Below are positions 41,853 to 51,506 of a stretch of DNA of 64,000 nucleotides, one piece after another. Numbering within the stretch: position 1 is the first letter of the stretch; the number at the start of each line of letters is the position of its first letter. This DNA comes from Flavobacterium tistrianum (lineage in GTDB: Bacteria; Bacteroidota; Bacteroidia; Flavobacteriales; Flavobacteriaceae): contig NZ_QJRH01000073.1 of the NCBI RefSeq assembly GCF_003254545.1, positions 603,106-667,105 of the forward strand, written 5' to 3'. The position numbers and the translations under genes are program-made. The notes beneath the pieces were generated by a model. The model did not search any database. It was not told the DNA's origin and saw only the letters and a program-made list of their open reading frames with translations.

Positions 41853-41880
41853 AAAAAAAGCCCTGATTTCTCAGAGCTTA
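41853..41880 (-). terminator. response regulator terminator
   Basis: AGCCCTGA and TCAGAGCT form a stem with one mismatch, followed on the minus strand by a run of T, about 22 bases after the stop codon. Confidence 0.72.
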
Positions 41881-41901
41881 TATTATATTTTGGTGAACTA
41901 A

Positions 41902-42618
41902 TTATTCAGAAACTTTGCTTTTTACTACTAATCTAAAACCTTCTCCGTGAATGTTTAAGATTTCAACATCTTCATCAGCTTTTAAATATTTTCTCAATTT
42001 AGCGATGTAAACGTCCATACTTCTTGAAGTAAAGTAGTTATCGTCTCTCCAAATTTTTGTTAAAGCTAATTCTCTTGGCATTAAGTCATTTTCATGAAGA
42101 ATAAGCATTTTAAGCAATTCATTTTCTTTTGGAGATAATTTAATAGGCTCCTCATCTTGGAAAGTAAGGAATCTTAATTTTGAATTTAAATGAAATTTAC
42201 CAATATTAAATTCAAACTGTACTTGTTCTGCTTTTGTATCTGCAGATTTTCTTTGAATGATTGCTTTAATTTTCATTAAAAGAACTTCAGAATCAAAAGG
42301 TTTATTTAAATAGTCGTCAGCACCAGCTTTGTATCCTTTTAACACATCCTCTTTCATAGATTTTGCTGTCAAGAATATAATTGGCACTTCACTGTTCTTC
42401 TCTCTAATTTCTTTGGCTAAAGTGTAACCATCTTTATAAGGCATCATTACATCAAGAATACATAAATCGTATACATCTTTCTTGAATTTCTCGAAACCTT
42501 CCATACCGTTTTTAGCTAAAGTAACTTCAAAGTCATTTAACATTAGATAATCTTTAAGAACCGCCCCAAAATTTAGGTCATCTTCTACTAAAAGTATTCT
42601 TTTGTTAGTATTTTCCAT
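41902..42618 (-). CDS. OmpR-family response regulator (RprY-like)
   Basis: The 238-residue protein has a receiver domain (residues 1-120) with the acidic pair EDD, the phospho-acceptor in LCILDVMMPYKDGY, the Thr in PIIFLTAKS and Lys in DDYLNKPFD. It is followed by a winged-helix DNA-binding domain (about 135-235; IKLSPKENELLKMLILHEND, RSMDVYIAKLRKYL). It resembles RprY of Bacteroides. It lies three bases after the kinase gene, which is unusual in that the kinase comes first. Targets are not shown. Confidence 0.92.
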   Translation of the reverse strand: MENTNKRILLVEDDLNFGAVLKDYLMLNDFEVTLAKNGMEGFEKFKKDVYDLCILDVMMPYKDGYTLAKEIREKNSEVPIIFLTAKSMKEDVLKGYKAGADDYLNKPFDSEVLLMKIKAIIQRKSADTKAEQVQFEFNIGKFHLNSKLRFLTFQDEEPIKLSPKENELLKMLILHENDLMPRELALTKIWRDDNYFTSRSMDVYIAKLRKYLKADEDVEILNIHGEGFRLVVKSKVSE

Positions 42619-42621
42619 ATT

Positions 42622-44211
42622 TTAATTTATTAATGGTATTTTTATTATAAAGGTGCTACCTTTTCCTTTTTCGCTTTCTACATATACTTGACCATTGTGA
42701 TCCTCCACTATTCTTTTTACATATGCCAATCCTAAACCATGCCCTTTTACATTATGAAGGTCACCAGTATGTTCTCTGTAAAACTTCTCAAAAACTCGTT
42801 TCTGAGCTATCTTACTCATTCCCAAACCATGATCTTTTACTTTTATCAGAATCATGTCCTTCACATTTTCTGTAAAAATTTCAATTTTAGGCGCATCTGG
42901 TGAATATTTTATTGCATTTTCTAAAATATTAACCAACACATTTGTAAAATGAACTTCATTTGTCAAAACTGTTGTTCTGGCTGCATTATAATGCTTTTCG
43001 ACAGTTCCTTGTCTGTCTTCTAATATCAGATTTACATGCTCAATTGCATCGTCAATAATATCTGTAACTATAGTAGGCTCTTTTGTAATATCAAGTTCCT
43101 TCTTTTCTAGTTTAGAAATACGCAGTACATTTTCGACTTGAGCGTGCATTCTTTTATTTTCATCCCGAATCATTTGAAGATATCGATAAACCTTTTCTTT
43201 ATCTTCAATAACTTTAGGACTTCTAATAGCATCTAATGCTAAATTTATTGTCGCAATTGGCGTTTTAAACTCATGAGTCATGTTATTAATAAAATCTGTC
43301 TTAATTTCAGAAATATGTTTCTGACGCAAAAGCTGGTTTAAGGCACTCGTATATGCTACAATTATAATTAATGTAAAAACTATCGATAAAATAGTTATAC
43401 TTAATAATTCGGATAGTAAGAACTTCTTTTTGTGAGGGAATGTTACAGAGAGTTCATATCTACTGTTTCCTTCATTGTCTGTATAAATTGGAATACTGTA
43501 AGTGGCTTCTTTATCATAATGAAATCCATCAGATTTTATTTTTGTTGGATTACCGTTACTATATATTCCGAATTCAAATTTTGTTTTTACACCATATTCT
43601 TCGAGCTCCTTCTTTAATAATTTAAAAAGTTTATCTTTTGTCACCCTCCCTTCAATTGGAGTTAAAGAAGCAATATCTTTATATTGAATTTGCTGCTGAA
43701 CTTTATTTAATATATCTAAGCTTCCTGATTTTTCAATTTTTAGGTCAGGAATTATACTTTGTCCTAAACTATTATTATTATCAATTCCATTGTTGTTATT
43801 ATAAACTTCAGTTACTCTTTTAGAACTAAAATTTTTAAAACGCTCACTACTGAATTTTTTGTTAAAAACTGAACCGTTGATATCATAATCTTCAGATGTT
43901 AACGTACTCGAATAAACAATTGTTTTATTCGTTTTTGGGTTTCTTTGTACATAGAGTACCTCAAGTAAATCTTCTTTTTTTGGAATTTTCCCCGTACTGT
44001 CTTTTATACGGTTATATTTGTCGTAGAAACTGTACTCTTCTTGTTGTTCCAGCTTATCTGCAACATTTCCAATTACTTGAGTAACGTGGTATTTAAACTG
44101 CTCTTCATTATTTTTGAACGAAGAATTGAACCAAAACACTTGAACCAGAATTATCCCTATCAAGGACAGACTCATCAGTAAAACAAGTATTCTAAAAAAT
44201 AATTTATTCAT
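42622..44211 (-). CDS. membrane sensor histidine kinase (RprX-like)
   Basis: The 529-residue protein has an N-terminal membrane span (VLLMSLSLIGIILVQVFWFN), a periplasmic sensor part of about 250 residues, a second span (LSITILSIVFTLIIIVAYTS), the HisKA phosphorylation site NNMTHEFKTPIATIN and an HATPase domain with NILENAIKYS, KDHGLGMS and GHGLGLAYVKR. There is no HAMP domain seen. It pairs with the response regulator immediately downstream. Confidence 0.92.
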   Translation of the reverse strand: MNKLFFRILVLLMSLSLIGIILVQVFWFNSSFKNNEEQFKYHVTQVIGNVADKLEQQEEYSFYDKYNRIKDSTGKIPKKEDLLEVLYVQRNPKTNKTIVYSSTLTSEDYDINGSVFNKKFSSERFKNFSSKRVTEVYNNNNGIDNNNSLGQSIIPDLKIEKSGSLDILNKVQQQIQYKDIASLTPIEGRVTKDKLFKLLKKELEEYGVKTKFEFGIYSNGNPTKIKSDGFHYDKEATYSIPIYTDNEGNSRYELSVTFPHKKKFLLSELLSITILSIVFTLIIIVAYTSALNQLLRQKHISEIKTDFINNMTHEFKTPIATINLALDAIRSPKVIEDKEKVYRYLQMIRDENKRMHAQVENVLRISKLEKKELDITKEPTIVTDIIDDAIEHVNLILEDRQGTVEKHYNAARTTVLTNEVHFTNVLVNILENAIKYSPDAPKIEIFTENVKDMILIKVKDHGLGMSKIAQKRVFEKFYREHTGDLHNVKGHGLGLAYVKRIVEDHNGQVYVESEKGKGSTFIIKIPLIN

Positions 44212-44270
44212 CGAAACAAAATTAATATTTTAACAATATACTAAATAATACATTAACCAAATATTAACAT

Positions 44271-44867
44271 TTAAGACTGTTTTTGTTTTATATTTAAAAT
44301 TTTAAGAATTTTAACAACTTCTTCTCTAGCATTTTTAAGATTATTGTTATTAATCACGAAATTGCTGTTAGAAATTCGTTTTTCATCATCCCACTGCATT
44401 TTCATTCTACTTAAAACTTGTTCGCGGGTTGTTTTATCTCGTTTTATCACTCGTTCAATCCTCACTTCTTCTGGAGCTGTAACGGTTATAATTACGTCGC
44501 AGTCTTTATATCGCCCGCTTTCAAACAAAATAGCGGCTTCATAAATTACATAATCTTGATTTTTATGTTCTTTCACCCATTCTTCAAAATCTAATTTTAC
44601 TGCTGGATGTACAATAGCATTCAATTTTGCTAATTGCTCTTTATCATTAAAAACAACCTGTGCTAATTTGGCACGATTTAAAACTTCTCCATCAAAAATG
44701 TTGCCACCAAAAGCAGATTTTACTTCTGAGAGAATATTTTTTGATTGCATTACTCTTTTAGCACCGTCATCAGCGATATAAACAGGAACGCCCATTTCTT
44801 CAAAATAGTTTGCAACAGTAGTTTTTCCGCTGCCAATTCCTCCTGTAAGCCCAATAACTTTTGCCAT
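44271..44867 (-). CDS. coaE: dephospho-CoA kinase
   Basis: CoaE adds the last phosphate of coenzyme A. The 198-residue protein has the P-loop IGLTGGIGSGKTTVANYFEE, the DADxxAH-like region IADDGAKRVM, LNAIVHPAVKLDFEEWV, and the YEAAILFESGRYKDCDVIIT lid. Length is normal. It follows the glycosyltransferase gene by two bases and precedes the kinase gene. Confidence 0.95.
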   Translation of the reverse strand: MAKVIGLTGGIGSGKTTVANYFEEMGVPVYIADDGAKRVMQSKNILSEVKSAFGGNIFDGEVLNRAKLAQVVFNDKEQLAKLNAIVHPAVKLDFEEWVKEHKNQDYVIYEAAILFESGRYKDCDVIITVTAPEEVRIERVIKRDKTTREQVLSRMKMQWDDEKRISNSNFVINNNNLKNAREEVVKILKILNIKQKQS

Positions 44868-44869
44868 TC

Positions 44870-45868
44870 TTATAATTTAAAAAACATACGCGGAAAAGCT
44901 TCTTGTGGCTTTTTCTTTAACAAAATTACCTTCACATATGATTGTAAAAATCCTGTTCCGTAACCATAAAACTGTTTCCACACAGCTATTACAGATAGGT
45001 ATCCAATTTTAATACTTTTGTTTTGAACACTTGCTGTAAGAAAAATTATAACGAAATATACGAAATATAATTGTAATAAAATATCGATATTAAAGATTAA
45101 CAATAAAAAAGCTAATAATAATCCGAGTATAAAAAATGTCGGGAAGAAAAAAGTCAGCTTATTATGTTCTGGATACCAACTATTTAAAATTGGTCGGGCA
45201 ATACCAAATTTGTTTACTTGAATAGAAAACTTCTCCCAATCGATTCTTCTTTTATGATATACGTAGGCGTCTTTAAAAAGTCTTGTCTCAAAACCTAAAT
45301 TCCATAAACGAATTGATAAATCTGGATCTTCACCTGGATGAATATTTCCAAAACCTTTTGATGCTTCAAAAGCTTTTCTGGAAATTCCCATATTAAAACT
45401 TCGCGGCTGAAACTTATTAATTTTCTCAGAACCACCTCTAATTCCGCCAGTTGTTAAAAAAGAAGTCATTGCAAAATTGATTGCTTTTTGAATATCTGAA
45501 AAACTATCCAGCGCTTTATCTGGTCCGCCAAAACAATCCACATAATTTGCATCTAATTCTTTACGAACTTCTGTCAAATATTGAGATGGAATGATACAAT
45601 CTGAATCAAAAATGATAAAATAATCACCTCTGGCTCTCTGCATTCCGAAATTTCTAGAATCTCCTGGTCCAGAGTTTTCTTTAAAATAATACGATATATT
45701 TAATTTTCCTTGATAATTCATCACCACATCTCGACATGGAACTGAAGATCCATCTTCGACAAGAACAATTTCAAAAGCTTCATTATAATCAGATTTTGAG
45801 AGACTTTCTAAAAGCTCATCAACTTCATCTGGACGATTATACACGGGTATAATTAAAGAAAAAATCAT
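44870..45868 (-). CDS. family 2 glycosyltransferase with C-terminal membrane spans
   Basis: The 332-residue protein has the GT2 start FSLIIPVYNRPDEVDELLES, the ENSGPGDSRNFGMQRA loop, the DxD-like FDSDCIIP and the GGIRGGSEKINKFQPRSFNM with NPGEDPDL-like HPGEDPDLSIRLW catalytic part. About 60 hydrophobic residues near the end (TFFFPTFFILGLLLAFLLLI) anchor it in the membrane. It probably makes a cell-envelope polysaccharide. It runs just ahead of coaE, which is a common Flavobacterium order. Confidence 0.86.
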   Translation of the reverse strand: MIFSLIIPVYNRPDEVDELLESLSKSDYNEAFEIVLVEDGSSVPCRDVVMNYQGKLNISYYFKENSGPGDSRNFGMQRARGDYFIIFDSDCIIPSQYLTEVRKELDANYVDCFGGPDKALDSFSDIQKAINFAMTSFLTTGGIRGGSEKINKFQPRSFNMGISRKAFEASKGFGNIHPGEDPDLSIRLWNLGFETRLFKDAYVYHKRRIDWEKFSIQVNKFGIARPILNSWYPEHNKLTFFFPTFFILGLLLAFLLLIFNIDILLQLYFVYFVIIFLTASVQNKSIKIGYLSVIAVWKQFYGYGTGFLQSYVKVILLKKKPQEAFPRMFFKL

Positions 45869-45940
45869 AGCAGAATGCGCGTTATTAAAGGGTATATTTT
45901 TATTGTTTTAAAATTTTAACAAAGATATGGTATATTCACA

Positions 45941-45973
45941 AAAAAACCATCAACTTTTGGCTGATGGTTTTTT
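45941..45973 (-). terminator. fabV terminator
   Basis: AACCATCA (45945-45952) pairs with TGATGGTT (45962-45969), followed by T residues on the minus strand. About 22 bases after the fabV stop. Confidence 0.82.
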
Positions 45974-45995
45974 GTTTACTAGTAGTAAAATATTG

Positions 45996-47186
45996 CTATT
46001 TGATACTTTCAATCTCAACAACTTCGTTTGTGTCTGCGTTGTAATCAACACCTGGAACTTCAAATCCGAATAAGTTTAAGAAATCACTTCTATATCCTGC
46101 TAAATCACCAATTTCTGGCAATGTTTCTGTTGTAGCTTCCAACCAAAGTTTAGCCACTTTTTCCTGAACATCTTCGCGCATTTCCCAATCATCAATTCTG
46201 ATTCTTCCTTTTTCATCAACAGGAACTTCAGAACCATTGTATAATCTGTCTTGGAATAAACGCTGAATTTGCTCAATACAACCCTCATGAATTCCTTCTT
46301 CCTTCATGATTTTGTATAAAAGAGAAATATATAACGGAATTACCGGAATTGCAGAACTTGCTTGTGTAACTAAAGCTTTATTCACAGAAACATAAGCTTT
46401 TCCTCCGATAGATTCTAAAGAATCTGAAATAGTAAATGCTGTAGCTTCTAAATGATCTTTTGCACGACCAATAGTTCCTTTACGGTAAACTGCTTCAGTT
46501 AACGCTGGCCCGATATAAGAATAAGCAACTGTTGTAGCCCCTTCAGCCAACAAATTCTCAGCTTTCAAAGCATCAATCCACATTGCCCAGTCTTCTCCGC
46601 CCATTACAGCAACTGTGTTTTCAATATCTTCCTCGTTAGCTGGAGCAATAGAAACATCAGAAACTTTTCCTGTGTGAAAATCAACTGTTTTATTTGTAAA
46701 CGTCTGTCCAATTGGTTTTAAAACAGAACGGTGTGTAACTCCTGTATTTGGGTTTGTACGTACTGGAGAAGCTAAACTATAAATTACAAGATCTACTTGA
46801 CCTAAATCAGCTTTGATTAAATCTAAAGTTTCTCTCTTAATTTCGTTTGAAAATGCATCTCCGTTGATACTTTTTGCATATAAACCTGCTTTATGAGCTT
46901 CTTTCTCGAATGCTGCAGAATTATACCATCCTGGAGAAGCCGTTTTTCCTTCAACTGGTGGTTTTTCAAAAAACACTCCAATTGTTGACGCACCAGAACC
47001 AAAAGCACTAGTAATTCTTGAAGCCAATCCGAAACCTGTAGAAGCACCGATTACTAAAACTTTTTTAGCGCCAGCGATTTCTCCTTTAGATTTTACGTAT
47101 TCGATTTGATTTTTTACATTTTGCTCAGCTCCCGTTGGATGGGCAGTCAAACAAATAAATCCTCTCATTCTAGGTTCTATAATCAT
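45996..47186 (-). CDS. fabV: enoyl-ACP reductase FabV
   Basis: FabV reduces trans-2-enoyl-ACP, the last step in each round of fatty acid synthesis, with NADH. The 396-residue protein starts MIIEPRMRGFICLTAHPTGA, has the NADH motif KVLVIGASTGFGLASRI and the catalytic Tyr/Lys region VAYSYIGPALTEAVYRKGTI then GRAK. The closing WLEATTETLPEIGDLAGYRS is typical. FabV enzymes resist triclosan. The gene is monocistronic. Confidence 0.95.
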   Translation of the reverse strand: MIIEPRMRGFICLTAHPTGAEQNVKNQIEYVKSKGEIAGAKKVLVIGASTGFGLASRITSAFGSGASTIGVFFEKPPVEGKTASPGWYNSAAFEKEAHKAGLYAKSINGDAFSNEIKRETLDLIKADLGQVDLVIYSLASPVRTNPNTGVTHRSVLKPIGQTFTNKTVDFHTGKVSDVSIAPANEEDIENTVAVMGGEDWAMWIDALKAENLLAEGATTVAYSYIGPALTEAVYRKGTIGRAKDHLEATAFTISDSLESIGGKAYVSVNKALVTQASSAIPVIPLYISLLYKIMKEEGIHEGCIEQIQRLFQDRLYNGSEVPVDEKGRIRIDDWEMREDVQEKVAKLWLEATTETLPEIGDLAGYRSDFLNLFGFEVPGVDYNADTNEVVEIESIK

Positions 47187-47286
47187 ACTTATTTTATTTA
47201 TTCGTTAATAAGCTATTTATTAGGTAAATGAGTGCTTATTCCCGTTTGTTTACTTATTTTTTCGATGACAAATATAAAGTATTTCT

Positions 47287-48939
47287 TTAGTTCAACAAGG
47301 CTTTCGCGTGATTTAAAGCCGAATCAGAAACAACTGCACCAGATAACATTTGAGCTATTTCTATAACTCTTTCATCCTGAGACAACAACTTTAATTCTGA
47401 CTGCGTATCATCATCAATTGTTGCTTTAGAAACTTTAAAATGAGAATCTCCCTTCGCTGCAATTTGCGGTAAATGTGTAATGGCAAAAATCTGCATTGTA
47501 TTACTCATTTCTTTCATAATCTCTCCCATTCTGATCGCAATTTCTCCAGAAACCCCTGTATCAATTTCATCAAAAATTAAAGTCGGAAGTTTTGAGTACT
47601 TAGCTAGAATTGCTTTTACAGCCAGCATGATACGAGACATCTCACCACCTGAAGCTACTTTTTTCAATAACCCAAAATCAGTTCCTTTATTTGCAGAGAA
47701 TAAAAATTGAAGTTCATCTTTTCCGTTTTGGAAATACGTTTCAGAAGGCAACAATTCCATATTAAAACGAGCATTAGGCATTCCTAAAGTCTCTAAAATA
47801 GAAACAAGCTGTTCTGATAATTTCGGAATTGCATTTACCCTGTTGTCATGTATTTTCGATGCATAATCATCCAATTCCACTGCTTTCTCTTCTATAATTT
47901 TAGACAAAGAAGCAATTTCTTCATCCATATTATCCAATTCCAATAAAGAGTTTCCTAAATCTGATTGAATCTGAAGAAGCTCATCTACAGAACCCGCTTG
48001 ATGCTTTTTTTGCAGGTTATAAATCAATTGCAGTTTCTGATTTATCAATTCTAACTGCGCTGGATCGTTTAACAATTTCTCTGAACAATTTTCCAATTCT
48101 TTAGAAATATCATCAAACTCAATAGTCAAACTTGTAATTCTTTCAAACAAATTTTGATATTCTGATGAAAAAGGAGCCACTTTTTGCAGTGCATTTTTGA
48201 TTTCATTCAGATTATGAAAAACACCAAATTGTTCTTCATTTGCAATTGATAAAGATTTATCTAGAGATTCTTTAATTATCTCAACATTATTCAGTTTTTC
48301 ATAATCTGCTTCTAATTCTTCTTGCTCACCAGATTTTAACTGAGCTGCCACCAATTCATTCAATAAAAATGTATGGTACTCTTGTTCTTTTCCTGCATCA
48401 CTTTGTTTTTTAAGCAATGCATTTAACTTTGATTTATCTGATTTATATGATTTCAGTAGTTTCTGATATTCTGCAATTACTTCATTATTGTTTGCAATAG
48501 CATCAATAATTTTAAACTGAACATTTTCATCTGACAATTCCTGAGTTTGCTGTTGCGAATGAATATCAATCAAATACAAACTCAAATCTTGCAATTCCTG
48601 AAGATTTACCGGACTGTCATTTATAAAAGCACGAGATTTACCAGAAGGTAAAATTTCTCTTCTAATGATGGTTTCATCTTCATAATCCAAATCATTAGCT
48701 TCAAAAAATTCTTTTAAATTGTATTTTCCAATTTCAAATTGCGCTTCAATAACACATTTTTCTTCTTTATTTTTTAACGAAGTAAGATCTGCCCTTTTAC
48801 CTAAAACAAGACCAATAGCTCCTAAAATAATTGACTTTCCTGCACCTGTCTCACCTGTAATTATAGAAAAACCTTTAGAAAAATCTATGGCAAGTTTTTC
48901 GATAAGAGCATAATTCTTAATTGACAGTGATGTAATCAT
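47287..48939 (-). CDS. recN: DNA repair ATPase RecN
   Basis: RecN is an SMC-like ATPase in double-strand break repair. The 550-residue protein has the Walker A motif SIITGETGAGKSIILGAIGL at the start, a long coiled coil (about 160-350) and the ABC signature KVASGGEMSRIMLAVKAILA, then Walker B LIFDEIDTGVSG. It is the last gene of the run starting at bamD; its start lies 63 bases after the DUF4835 gene. Confidence 0.95.
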   Translation of the reverse strand: MITSLSIKNYALIEKLAIDFSKGFSIITGETGAGKSIILGAIGLVLGKRADLTSLKNKEEKCVIEAQFEIGKYNLKEFFEANDLDYEDETIIRREILPSGKSRAFINDSPVNLQELQDLSLYLIDIHSQQQTQELSDENVQFKIIDAIANNNEVIAEYQKLLKSYKSDKSKLNALLKKQSDAGKEQEYHTFLLNELVAAQLKSGEQEELEADYEKLNNVEIIKESLDKSLSIANEEQFGVFHNLNEIKNALQKVAPFSSEYQNLFERITSLTIEFDDISKELENCSEKLLNDPAQLELINQKLQLIYNLQKKHQAGSVDELLQIQSDLGNSLLELDNMDEEIASLSKIIEEKAVELDDYASKIHDNRVNAIPKLSEQLVSILETLGMPNARFNMELLPSETYFQNGKDELQFLFSANKGTDFGLLKKVASGGEMSRIMLAVKAILAKYSKLPTLIFDEIDTGVSGEIAIRMGEIMKEMSNTMQIFAITHLPQIAAKGDSHFKVSKATIDDDTQSELKLLSQDERVIEIAQMLSGAVVSDSALNHAKALLN

Positions 48940-49002
48940 AGGGCAATTTTATAAAAATGAGAGTTAAAGAGTTTTAAGTGGATTATAAAAATGGAAACGA
49001 GA

Positions 49003-49887
49003 TTAATATTTAATCTGCGACCATTTGGTAGAATTTAACGGAGAAACCTTATTTAAGACATCTGTTAAATCTGTAATTGGAATGCTTGGCCCTCCAGAAA
49101 AAATAGAAACAATTTCATCTGATTTTGCATCAAAGAAAACTCGGGTTATAAAAGCATTTGGCTTCACTGAATTTAGCTTTCCTATTAAAAGTAAAGCATT
49201 TTTTATTTTCTCTTTTGCCGCTTTTTGGTCCATAGTCATTGCATCTAATCCTGTATGATAAGCATAAGTTGTCTGACGTAAATCGCTATAAGTAGGTGCA
49301 ATCATATCGTTAATCAAATAATAACGATTTTGCAATCCATCAGATTGATTCCATCCTTTAAAACCGCCTTGCTGCGCTACATTGGCAATATTCTGAGCGG
49401 TTTGAAGATACGGATTTCCTGCACCCATTTGAAAAGTGTCAGCATCCATTCCTAATATAACATAACAATAGAAAGAGATCACAGAAACCAGATTTGAATC
49501 GTAGGTATTTGGATTGAACAACAAAGGTTCGTATTCTGTATATCTGAAATTAAAATCTTTATCGTTATAATTTAAAACTGGAGAAGAATAAGTAGAATTA
49601 AAAATTAATCTTGAAGATTGAACCTGAATGGTTCCTGTAAACTGATCTGAACTATTAGACGACAAAGTAATATACATTGAACAGTTTATTCTCTCGTTTT
49701 GCTTTAAAGCTGATCCTGTCCAATCTGTTTTATTTACAAATTCAGCCAAAGAAGTCTGGAGCGTTTTAAAAACCTGATTATTTGGATTTGTTAACCGCTC
49801 TGTATTAATAGTCACTGTACAATTTAGCTGTTGAGCCTGTACAAAACCAAAGCTTAAAAACACTAACAATGTAACTATCTTACTCAT
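49003..49887 (-). CDS. DUF4835 family protein (PorD-like)
   Basis: The 294-residue protein has a signal peptide (MSKIVTLLVFLSFGFVQAQ) followed by a beta-rich domain (LNCTVTINTERLTNPNNQVF, TYSSPVLNYNDKDFNFRY) and a helical part (NIANVAQQGGFKGWNQSDGL). The FNFRYTEYEPLLFNPNTYDS segment is typical of DUF4835. This family has been linked to T9SS and is sometimes named PorD, which is from memory. It lies between coaBC and recN, a stable order in Flavobacteria. Confidence 0.82.
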   Translation of the reverse strand: MSKIVTLLVFLSFGFVQAQQLNCTVTINTERLTNPNNQVFKTLQTSLAEFVNKTDWTGSALKQNERINCSMYITLSSNSSDQFTGTIQVQSSRLIFNSTYSSPVLNYNDKDFNFRYTEYEPLLFNPNTYDSNLVSVISFYCYVILGMDADTFQMGAGNPYLQTAQNIANVAQQGGFKGWNQSDGLQNRYYLINDMIAPTYSDLRQTTYAYHTGLDAMTMDQKAAKEKIKNALLLIGKLNSVKPNAFITRVFFDAKSDEIVSIFSGGPSIPITDLTDVLNKVSPLNSTKWSQIKY

Positions 49888-49960
49888 AATCGTCTACATA
49901 TTTAATTTTACAAACACAAGTTGTTCCCAATTTATGTTTTAGGCGTATATTCTAAGTTTA

Positions 49961-51172
49961 TTATTTTGAAAAATGCAGAATAACTTTATTCAGAATATCT
50001 GCCGCTACAGATTCTTTTGATTTCAATTCCATTGGTTCTATTTCGAAATTTTTATCAATAAAAGTCACTTTATTGGTTTCTTTTTTAAAACCGGCACCTT
50101 TATCTTGTAAGGAATTTAAAACAATCAAATCTAAGTTTTTTTTCTGAATTTTCAACTTAGCATTTTCAATTTCATTTTGAGTTTCTAGTGCGAATCCGAT
50201 TAAAAACTGATTTTTTTTAATAGCTCCCAAAGAAGACAGTATATCTTTTGTCTTTTCAAGTTCTATCGAAAATTCTTCTGTACTTTTTTTAATCTTTTGA
50301 TCGGCAACAAATTTTGGTCTGTAATCTGCAACAGCTGCTGCTGCAATTGCCACATCAACTTCATTAAAATACAAATGGCAAGCATCATACATTTCTTGAG
50401 CCGAAATAACATCAACCACTTTTATCAGACTGTTTTTCGCTTTTAAATGAGTCGGACCTGCAATTAAAAACACTTCTGCCCCCAAGCTTGCCGCTTCATT
50501 TGCAATATCAAATCCCATTTTACCAGAAGAATGATTTCCAATAAAACGTACAGGGTCTATCGCTTCGTATGTTGGGCCAGCCGTAACTAGTATTTTTTTT
50601 CCTTTTAATGGCAGTTTACTCTCTAAATCAGCTTCTAAAAAAGCAACAATATTTTCAGGTTCAGCCATTCGGCCTTCGCCAGACAAACCACTGGCCAATT
50701 CTCCGCTTTCAGCAGGAATCATAATGTTTCCGTACTGTTTCAACGCAGTAAAACTAGATAAAGTTGAAGGATGCTTGTACATATCCAAGTCCATTGCAGG
50801 CGCAAAATAAACTGGACATTTTGCTGATAAATAGGCAGCAATTAAAAGATTATCACAGTTTCCTGTCGCCATTTTAGACAAAGTATTTGCAGTAGCAGGC
50901 GCAACCAGCATAAAATCTGCCCAAAGAGCCAATTCTACATGATTGTTCCAAACCTCGTCTTCATCATCCTGATTAAAGAAACTTGAATGTACTGGATTTT
51001 TTGATAAGGTAGATAATGTAAGTGGGGTTACAAAATCCTTAGAAGCAGGTGTCATGATCACTTGGACATGTGCACCTGCTTTTATAAAAAGTCGTACTAA
51101 AGTGGCTGTTTTATACGCTGCAATTCCACCGGAAACACCCAGTAAAATTTTTTTCCCGTTTAAAACTGACAT
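49961..51172 (-). CDS. coaBC: bifunctional phosphopantothenoylcysteine decarboxylase/synthetase
   Basis: CoaBC makes phosphopantetheine in two steps. The N-terminal flavoprotein domain (1-180) has KKILLGVSGGIAAYKTATLV, LVAPATANTLSKMATGNCDN and LSGEGRMAEPENI. The C-terminal synthetase (185-403) has KGKKILVTAGPTYEAIDPVR, FIGNHSSGKMGFDIA and AAAVADYRP with KIKK. Length is normal. It follows rpoZ by seven bases. Confidence 0.96.
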   Translation of the reverse strand: MSVLNGKKILLGVSGGIAAYKTATLVRLFIKAGAHVQVIMTPASKDFVTPLTLSTLSKNPVHSSFFNQDDEDEVWNNHVELALWADFMLVAPATANTLSKMATGNCDNLLIAAYLSAKCPVYFAPAMDLDMYKHPSTLSSFTALKQYGNIMIPAESGELASGLSGEGRMAEPENIVAFLEADLESKLPLKGKKILVTAGPTYEAIDPVRFIGNHSSGKMGFDIANEAASLGAEVFLIAGPTHLKAKNSLIKVVDVISAQEMYDACHLYFNEVDVAIAAAAVADYRPKFVADQKIKKSTEEFSIELEKTKDILSSLGAIKKNQFLIGFALETQNEIENAKLKIQKKNLDLIVLNSLQDKGAGFKKETNKVTFIDKNFEIEPMELKSKESVAADILNKVILHFSK

Positions 51173-51179
51173 TGTACTA

Positions 51180-51497
51180 TTATTTGTTTGAACTTCTGTG
51201 GTAAGTTTTACCGTCTAACCATTCTTGAACAGCTAAAGCGTGTGGTTTTGGTAATTTTTCGTAAAATTTAGAAACTTCAATTTGTTCTTTATTTTCAAAA
51301 ACTTCCTCTAGACTATCATTATAAGTAGCAAACTCTTCTAATTTTTCAGTCAATTCTTTTTTAATCTCTGAATTAATTTGATTTGCTCTTTTAGCCATAA
51401 TGGTAATTGCCTCATACACATTTCCTGTTGGCTCTTCAATAACTGTTTTGTTGTAAGTTATTGTGTTTACAGGAGCATTCGTCTTTTTTAAATCCAT
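51180..51497 (-). CDS. rpoZ: RNA polymerase omega subunit, Bacteroidetes type
   Basis: The 105-residue protein has the omega pattern in NVYEAITIMAKRANQINSEI, followed by the acidic KKELTEKLEEFATYND. It is the diverged form of omega found in Bacteroidetes, with the C-terminal EWLDGKTYHRSSNK. It helps assemble RNA polymerase. It lies between bamD and coaBC, with gaps of 9 and 7 bases. Confidence 0.9.
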   Translation of the reverse strand: MDLKKTNAPVNTITYNKTVIEEPTGNVYEAITIMAKRANQINSEIKKELTEKLEEFATYNDSLEEVFENKEQIEVSKFYEKLPKPHALAVQEWLDGKTYHRSSNK

Positions 51498-51506
51498 GAC
51501 TTTATT